This document shows positions 59,138-64,000 of a stretch of DNA of 64,000 nt, one piece after another. Every line of letters begins with the position of its first letter. The first letter of the stretch is position 1. The DNA is from Metabacillus endolithicus (GTDB lineage: Bacteria; Bacillota; Bacilli; Bacillales; Bacillaceae). The notes below the pieces were generated by a model, which was given only the letters and a program-made list of their open reading frames with translations, ran no database searches and had not been told where the DNA came from. The position numbers were made by a program, and so were the translations under genes. The stretch lies in contig NZ_CP095550.1 in the NCBI RefSeq assembly GCF_023078335.1, positions 930,001 through 994,000 on the forward strand. Reading direction: 5' to 3'.

Positions 59138-59720
59138 CTTTACTAACAGAAACTTTATAAACGAAAATATCCTGATACTTAGATATCACTTCTTTAAAAC
59201 GTGGATCTTCTTCTTGAAGAGATCCAGTGATGATCTCATTTCCATTATCTTCAATTGTTACCCCTACAATGACCTCTTCATTCGTATTAAAGTTTATCTC
59301 TTCCTCAAGTTTATTAAACAGAGAGGATGAATTTTGTGATTCATACTCTTTATAAGCTTCCGTTGCGCTCACACCATTTTCAGACAATACTAATGCGTGG
59401 ATGGTATATCCTTCATCCGTTCTCTCTCTTGAAAAGAATAGCGTATGGGGTTTGTCTTTTGCTGTAATGGAACTGGACATATTTGCTACATGATTTTGTT
59501 TTTCACCGTTGTGATAGTGTTCAACAATTAAACGAAGCTGATAATCATTCGGAAGCGCGCTGACGTCATAACTAAGTATTTCCTGACCAATTACTCCTTC
59601 CAGTATTGATTTCTCTCTGCTCGTCAGTTCTGTTGGACTGATTAACATTTCAGATTGAGTCGTTTCTGAAGTGCACCCAATAAGAAGAATAATAGAAAGC
59701 ACGAAAATAATCTTTTTCAA
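59118..59720 (-). CDS. Lipoprotein of unknown function
   Basis: 200 aa. Signal peptide MKKIIFVLSIILLIGCTSE with lipobox LIGC. The mature part is acidic and mixed alpha/beta, with no catalytic motif I know. It overlaps the upstream small membrane gene by 4 bp, so the two form a pair. Function unknown. Confidence 0.75.
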   Translation of the reverse strand: MKKIIFVLSIILLIGCTSETTQSEMLISPTELTSREKSILEGVIGQEILSYDVSALPNDYQLRLIVEHYHNGEKQNHVANMSSSITAKDKPHTLFFSRERTDEGYTIHALVLSENGVSATEAYKEYESQNSSSLFNKLEEEINFNTNEEVIVGVTIEDNGNEIITGSLQEEDPRFKEVISKYQDIFVYKVSVSKDQKVIN

Positions 59721-59947
59721 TCTCCTCCACCACCATCGCTGCCTCCAAAGTCTCCAAAGCCGTCAGAGGAATCATTTGAATCATGATGATTCTGCTTGTC
59801 ATGGGAATCACCAATGAAAAATGATGGGATAAAGGACGCATTCTCATTTCTATTCTTTCTATTTTTCCTCGACTTTGTTCCAATACCGATTGCTAAACCA
59901 ATAAATAGAAGAGTTATAAAAATCAATACCACAATAAAACCTGCCAT
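59717..59947 (-). CDS. Small membrane protein with Gly/Asp-rich tail
   Basis: About 76 aa. One N-terminal helix (AGFIVVLIFITLLFIGLAIGIG), a basic stretch (KSRKNRKNRN) and a tail rich in Asp, Ser and Gly ending GGSDGGGGD. AAAGGGG precedes the ATG at 59947. Coupled to the lipoprotein. No known family. Confidence 0.6.
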   Translation of the reverse strand: MAGFIVVLIFITLLFIGLAIGIGTKSRKNRKNRNENASFIPSFFIGDSHDKQNHHDSNDSSDGFGDFGGSDGGGGD

Positions 59948-60071
59948 CACTATTAACCCCTTTATTATTTTCTTCTCAACCTTCTTACTCCCTCCATATG
60001 ATTAAACCTTACAAACTATGTATGAATTTCAATGTATTGGTAAAAATATGTAGCAAGGATGGTGTTCATAG

Positions 60072-60386
60072 GTGAAGAAATGGATATTTTTTCTTACAAT
60101 ACTGTACGGATTAACAGCAACACAGGTTTCATTTACTCCTGAAGTTCATGCTGTTTCACAGAAAACATGGGAAGATGTTGCAGTAAAAGAAACAAAAAAA
60201 CGTTACCCACTATCACAAGTATTGTTTTCTCAAAAAATTTGGGACAAAAAGAAAAAGGATTTTACAGTTAAGCAATACCGCTTAACATTACGTGAAGGTA
60301 TGGACGATTTTGCTGTCTATACAACCATAACATATGATTCAAATACTGGTGAAATTAAGAAAATTCAGGTTGTACCAGAAGCATAA
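60072..60386 (+). CDS. yqzG: YqzG-like secreted protein (DUF3889)
   Basis: 104 aa. Signal peptide KKWIFFLTILYGLTATQVSFTPEVHA, then QKTWEDVAVKETKKRYPLSQVLFSQKIWDKKKKDFTVKQYRLTLREG, the DUF3889 domain. In B. subtilis yqzG lies beside tapA and yqzE, so it marks the right border of the sinR-comG interval. Confidence 0.85.
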   Translation: MKKWIFFLTILYGLTATQVSFTPEVHAVSQKTWEDVAVKETKKRYPLSQVLFSQKIWDKKKKDFTVKQYRLTLREGMDDFAVYTTITYDSNTGEIKKIQVVPEA

Positions 60387-60435
60387 GTGGTGCCTGTCAC
60401 TCCTCGATATTTGCAAAATAATGTCGACAAGATTA

Positions 60436-60475
60436 GCTCTGTCATATAAATTCACTTTATGACAGAGCATTTTTA
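60436..60475 (+). terminator. Terminator after yqzG
   Basis: GCTCTGTCATA, an 11-nt loop and TATGACAGAGC form an 11-bp perfect stem, followed by ATTTTTA. Confidence 0.85.
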
Positions 60476-60482
60476 TGTTGAT

Positions 60483-60516
60483 AATAAAAAAACAGCACAG
60501 AAATGACTGTACTGTT
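60483..60516 (-). terminator. Terminator after yqzE
   Basis: On the minus strand AACAGTACAG, loop TCATTT, CTGTGCTGTT and a T run (TTTTTTTATT). 10-bp stem with one mismatch. Ends the minus-strand comG-aroK-yqzE region. Confidence 0.82.
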
Positions 60517-60526
60517 CTCCCATTCT

Positions 60527-60721
60527 TTATCGATCTTTTTTCTTATTCATTAACAATCTTACTGCAAAAGGTAAAATACCTAACCAACGATTACTGTAAT
60601 ATGACGAAGATGCATCAAGATCTTTACGTTCCTGTCGTTGCTGCTTTCTTGTTTCTTTAGGCGTGTCCATAAATTTTACTATTTGCTGTGTAACATACTT
60701 AACATAGTCATTTGTAGACAA
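60527..60721 (-). CDS. yqzE: YqzE family protein
   Basis: 64 aa. STNDYVKYVTQQIVKFMDTPKETRKQQRQERK is the YqzE signature; the end has a short hydrophobic stretch WLGILPFAVRLLM. GAGGTG with 7-8 base spacing selects the TTG at 60721. In B. subtilis it follows comGG; here aroK lies between. Function unknown. Confidence 0.85.
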   Translation of the reverse strand: MSTNDYVKYVTQQIVKFMDTPKETRKQQRQERKDLDASSSYYSNRWLGILPFAVRLLMNKKKDR

Positions 60722-60755
60722 GGTAAAACACCTCAATTAATAATGGTATCTACCT

Positions 60756-61274
60756 CTATTTATTTCCAAAGTTCTTAGAATTTAATCGTATACTTATTTC
60801 ATTCACAATATCTTCAATATTTTTTTGGTCCGTTTCAATTAAAATTGTACAATCATCATAAAAGTTTACTCGTGATTGATATAAATCATTGAGCTCTTGT
60901 TTTGATTTTTTACTTGCTAAAGGTCGAGTTTTATCTGAAGAAACACGTTCGTAGATTGTATCAATATCGGCATGAAGCATCACTATATTGCCATGTTCCT
61001 TCATCCAAAGTTCTCTATTTTCATCCTTAATAACAATTCCACCGCCGGTTGTAATAATAACGTCTTTTGTTGGAAGTTCTTTTAAGATTTTTGTTTCTTG
61101 GTCGCGAAAAAAGGCTTCACCATTTTCTTCAAATATTTCTTTAATGCTTTTATTTAATTTTTTTACAATTTCTTGATCTGTATCAATAACAGGAAGTTTC
61201 ATGTTTTGTGCAAGTTGTTGACCAACCGTTGTTTTTCCTGCTCCCATAAATCCAGTTAAATAGATTGCTTCCAA
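60756..61274 (-). CDS. aroK: Shikimate kinase
   Basis: About 172 aa. IYLTGFMGAGKTTVGQQLA (P-loop), VIDTDQEIVKKL (shikimate-binding Asp), FRDQETKIL and TTGGGIV are the family motifs. GGAGG with 8-base spacing selects the TTG at 61274. Phosphorylates shikimate in aromatic amino-acid synthesis. Confidence 0.92.
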   Translation of the reverse strand: MEAIYLTGFMGAGKTTVGQQLAQNMKLPVIDTDQEIVKKLNKSIKEIFEENGEAFFRDQETKILKELPTKDVIITTGGGIVIKDENRELWMKEHGNIVMLHADIDTIYERVSSDKTRPLASKKSKQELNDLYQSRVNFYDDCTILIETDQKNIEDIVNEISIRLNSKNFGNK

Positions 61275-61315
61275 AACCAGTTCCTCCACGTTTTCTTTCT
61301 ACAATACCATAATTT

Positions 61316-61696
61316 TTAATATTCAGACCATAAAATCATTTCATTTATTGAAGAATCGTAATGATAAGAAGCTGTATATTCTTTTCCTTCATTTGTTTGA
61401 CATGTGATGGAAACTCCAAAAATTAGTGGTGAGACTTCTTGAACCTGGTAAGAAAATTGACCATTAAACGTATTCACTGAAATCTGTTCATTAAGTAAAG
61501 GAGTTCCATCCTTCACTTCCTTTAGTGACCTTTCGACTGCAGCTTGCATAATTGAATCAAGAGTATAGTATTGCTTTGTTTCTTCATAAAAATTCTTTTC
61601 ATTCACTAAGGATATTGATATATGCGCTGTTATTAGCAAACAGAAAAACACAACCACCATCATACTTGGCAAAATAAAACCTTTTTCTTGCTTCAT
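61316..61696 (-). CDS. comGG: ComGG competence minor pilin
   Basis: 126 aa. N-terminal KQEKGFILPSMMVVVFFCLLITAHISISL is a type IV pilin-like processing site and helix; the rest is a small beta domain. Last comG gene; it overlaps comGF by 4 bp. Part of the competence pseudopilus. Confidence 0.85.
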   Translation of the reverse strand: MKQEKGFILPSMMVVVFFCLLITAHISISLVNEKNFYEETKQYYTLDSIMQAAVERSLKEVKDGTPLLNEQISVNTFNGQFSYQVQEVSPLIFGVSITCQTNEGKEYTASYHYDSSINEMILWSEY

Positions 61697-62130
61697 GCTT
61701 TTACTAATTCCTTATAAGTTCTAAATGTGTAGGTATAGACTTTTCCAGCCTCACTTATGACAGAAAGTTGAATTCCTCTGTCAACTTGGTGAAAAGTCAT
61801 TGTTTTTACTTTTAAAAGAAGGATTTCGTGGCCTCTGTCGGCTATTTGTCTGCGAATTAGGTTTTTATAGTGATTAATACTAACATGTTGTCCAGCATTA
61901 TTTGTAAATGTTAATTCTTTATCCTGAATGGTTATATGACTGGATTCTTTAAATTCCCTATGAAGTTGTATGATAAAAAGTTCCCATTCAAATGGCCTTA
62001 AGTCTTCGGGATGTTGAGAATGAGAAATTAAAAAGTGAAAAACAATCGTGAGAGTTGAAATAATGAAGGAGTAAATGAAAAAGGTTAGAAGCATATTCAA
62101 AAACGTATACCCCCGTTCGTTAAGATACAA
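61693..62130 (-). CDS. comGF: ComGF competence minor pilin
   Basis: About 145 aa. LNERGYTFLNMLLTFFIYSFIISTLTIVF is the pilin-type N-terminus and the later LIRRQIADRGHEILL..VKTMTF fits ComGF. The frame is open upstream through comGE; a TTG at 62130 is my best start, with no good ribosome site, so coupled translation is likely. Confidence 0.78.
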   Translation of the reverse strand: MYLNERGYTFLNMLLTFFIYSFIISTLTIVFHFLISHSQHPEDLRPFEWELFIIQLHREFKESSHITIQDKELTFTNNAGQHVSINHYKNLIRRQIADRGHEILLLKVKTMTFHQVDRGIQLSVISEAGKVYTYTFRTYKELVKA

Positions 62131-62452
62131 GAAGGCAAACTGATTTTGTTTTTTTATACAAACTTGACCACTCCATACAAGCCTTTTGATCCCCACCTTC
62201 CTCCTTCCATGTTAAGTGATAAACTACTGAGTCTTTTTCAATATCTTCGTTTTCTTTGTTAACACCAGAAAAAGCAACATGTTGAACTTTCTCGTGTAAT
62301 AATTTCAATGCATCAGAAGATTGTTTTGTTGTAACTCGTTCTTGAGTTAAAAGAACAAGCTGAGGGATGAGGATGGAGACAATTAATATCCACATACTAA
62401 ATGCTGTGATTGTTTCTGCTAATGAATAACCTTTAAAGTTCTTGAAGAGCAA
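62120..62452 (-). CDS. comGE: ComGE competence minor pilin
   Basis: 110 aa from a TTG at 62452 (AAGGG five bases ahead): LLFKNFKGYSLAETITAFSMWILIVSILIPQLV, a pilin-type N-terminus. It ends YKKTKSVCLLVS. Overlaps comGD and comGF. Confidence 0.8.
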   Translation of the reverse strand: MLFKNFKGYSLAETITAFSMWILIVSILIPQLVLLTQERVTTKQSSDALKLLHEKVQHVAFSGVNKENEDIEKDSVVYHLTWKEEGGDQKACMEWSSLYKKTKSVCLLVS

Positions 62453-62888
62453 AACGACCCTTTCCAAGATAAAAAACCACCTTAAATGACTGCTTATAAT
62501 AGCTAATGTGCATAGTCCCACTTGCTCGAATCGAACCATTTGGATTATAAGTGATGCGGTTCGAAAACACTTCAGCCTCAATTTTGATTCTACTATCATA
62601 CTTTCTTTCGATAAGAATTGACCCATGCTTTGTTCCTTCAATAGTATATTTGTTCTGACTCGGCACAAATACTATATATGCTTTTTCTTCATTCACCAAT
62701 GCGTATTGCTGTGCATACATGACATCTTTTTCAAATGTATCTAAAAAAGTATCTAAAACTTTTTGATTATAAATAGGAACAATATTCGCAATAAAAAGCA
62801 AGCTCATACTGCTTACAATAGCTAACACAAGGACTGTCTCTAATAGGGTAAAACCATTTTTATTAATCGGCTGCTGGTGCTCCTCCAT
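62433..62888 (-). CDS. comGD: ComGD competence minor pilin
   Basis: About 151 aa from MEEHQQPINKNGFTLLETVLVLAIVSSMSLLFI. The G-F-T-L-x-E site is the prepilin peptidase site. The start at 62888 is inferred; the open frame goes 14 codons further. Overlaps comGC by 26 bp. Confidence 0.87.
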   Translation of the reverse strand: MEEHQQPINKNGFTLLETVLVLAIVSSMSLLFIANIVPIYNQKVLDTFLDTFEKDVMYAQQYALVNEEKAYIVFVPSQNKYTIEGTKHGSILIERKYDSRIKIEAEVFSNRITYNPNGSIRASGTMHISYYKQSFKVVFYLGKGRFALQEL

Positions 62889-63177
62889 CAGAAACAACTC
62901 CATCTGCAGCAATAACAACCGTGTTTCCATTTGGACATACAGGTGTGCTTCTTAGATAACCACCGGTTTCTAGTTCTCCTAAGGTAGGAATTTTTTTATG
63001 ATCAATTTGATAAGACGTAACTTGGGCCTGTACCATATTAATTAGACCTTCACAACCTTTTTCTTGAATACTGCTATTATGCTTCGTTACATTTGGAATT
63101 GTAATAAGCAGTAAAACTGTAATAACGAGTAATACAATTAGCATTTCAATTAATGTAAAACCTTTTTCGTTCTTCAT
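62863..63177 (-). CDS. comGC: ComGC major competence pseudopilin
   Basis: 104 aa. KNEKGFTLIEMLIVLLVITVLLLITIPNVTKHN is the class prepilin site and helix; two cysteines (GCEGL and VCPNG) form the known disulfide of ComGC. Cleaved by ComC and assembled into the DNA-uptake pilus. Confidence 0.95.
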   Translation of the reverse strand: MKNEKGFTLIEMLIVLLVITVLLLITIPNVTKHNSSIQEKGCEGLINMVQAQVTSYQIDHKKIPTLGELETGGYLRSTPVCPNGNTVVIAADGVVSDGGAPAAD

Positions 63178-63187
63178 CGATTACCTC

Positions 63188-64000
63188 CTATAAGCTTTCC
63201 ATCATCTTGTACATCGGTAAAAGCATAGATAAGTAGACAAATAACACGATTATTCCTACAAAACCATAAATAGCTGGTTGAACGATTGCCATTACCTTCA
63301 CCATTTTTTGTTCAAGCTTATCAATAATAAGCTGGCTATACGTGTAAAGTTCCCGTGATAGCTGTCCATTTGCTTGTCCATGCAAAATAACAAGAGACAG
63401 CTCCTTTTCATAAAAGCATCGTTCACCAATAATGTGATGAAGCTGTTCACCAGCTCGTAATTGTTGAATAAGGTAGCCTGCCTCTACCTTAAAAAATGGC
63501 AGCAGATTTTGACTTTCAAACACCTTTAAACTCTCAAAAGTAGACATCCCCCCTTTTAATAAGTTACTTAGTTGCAGAGCAAAGAAATAACTGTGTGAAA
63601 TAATAAATATTCTTTTTAAAATAGGAATTTTTATGATTGTGTTCATTTGAGTATCTGCGGCTGTTTTTTAAATATGGAAAAGAAATAATAAACAATTACG
63701 GATGCTGCTACTATCAATAAAATTCCTGAAAGCTTTAATCCATTAAAAACAATTAGTAAAAATAATGAAAAAAAAGAGGTTTCAATATTCATAGAAGCAT
63801 ATAGCTGCTCAAATTGTGGGGTGATAACAAATTGGATCATGAGTAAAATAATTGCCACTGTTGATAGAAGAAAGATAGGATAACGTAGTAGTTTTGTAAG
63901 CTTATCGAACTGTGTAAGTTTTTTATCCAGAATCCCACTACATTCTTTTAGTGAAAATTCAAGGTCCCCATGCTGTTCTGCAAAATAGAGATAGCTTAAC
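63188..64000 (-). CDS. comGB: ComGB competence pilus membrane protein, partial and frameshifted
   Basis: PilC/GspF-type membrane protein. At least three membrane helices are visible (PIFLLSTVAIILLMI, GLKLSGILLIVAASVIVYYFF, VQPAIYGFVGIIVLFVYLSMLLP) and the repeat RELYTYSQLIIDKLEQKMVKVMAIVQP. A base is missing near 63660, splitting the frame after FKKQP. The N-terminus runs off the right edge. Confidence 0.87.

Overview
The window looks like chromosome from a low-GC, spore-forming Bacillaceae (Bacillus sensu lato). Both flanks match the Bacillus subtilis gene order. On the left are gcvPB-gcvPA-gcvT with a tandem glycine riboswitch, then yqhH-yqhG and sinI-sinR. On the right are yqzG, yqzE, aroK and the comG competence pilin operon. 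In B. subtilis the tapA-sipW-tasA matrix operon lies between sinR and yqzG. Here that slot holds about 52 kb of biofilm and peptide-natural-product genes, and no tasA or tapA is visible.

Layout. (1) 1-6.8 kb: glycine cleavage genes and an SNF2 helicase pair. (2) 6.8-7.9 kb: sinI-sinR, with a class-I c-di-GMP (GEMM-I) riboswitch directly in front of sinI. (3) 8.0-12.8 kb, plus strand: an unrecognised RiPP-like operon of Asn/Gly-rich precursor, HPr-kinase-like protein, PqqD-like RRE, SipW-type S26 peptidase, ABC exporter and nucleotidyltransferase. (4) 12.8-20.7 kb, minus strand: a paeninodin-type lasso peptide operon (cyclase, 45-aa precursor, kinase, RRE, B2 protease, nucleotidyltransferase, exporter), with a metallophosphatase downstream. 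(5) 20.8-22.3 kb: two small genes and a decayed galE copy. (6) 22.4-46.2 kb, minus strand: an eps exopolysaccharide locus (epsA-B-EAR-C, galU, D, F-like, G, L-M-N, O) enlarged by many glycosyltransferases and a Wzm/Wzt ABC exporter. (7) 46.6-47.1 kb: a second sinR/slrR-like and sinI-like pair. (8) 47.2-58.3 kb: galE and a Gram-positive-type pel operon (pelDEAFG) with a GH114-like lipoprotein, an acyltransferase and a TIM-barrel protein. (9) 59.1-64 kb: a lipoprotein pair, then yqzG, yqzE, aroK and comGG to comGB.

The parts appear to be wired together. At least a dozen near-palindromes matching GTTCTTTATAAAGAAC (inverted copies of the SinR half-site GTTCTYT) lie upstream of the RiPP precursor, the lasso cyclase, small unknown genes, epsA, the EAR element, the second sinR, galE and pel. 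A simple model is that c-di-GMP, sensed by the riboswitch, and Spo0A set SinI, and SinI relieves SinR over two polysaccharides and two peptide systems.

Caution: about twenty genes, including normally conserved ones (gcvPB, yqhH, comGB), carry single-base frameshifts, nearly all in short homopolymers. These look like uncorrected sequencing errors, so I annotate the reconstructed genes as one entry each and do not call them pseudogenes.
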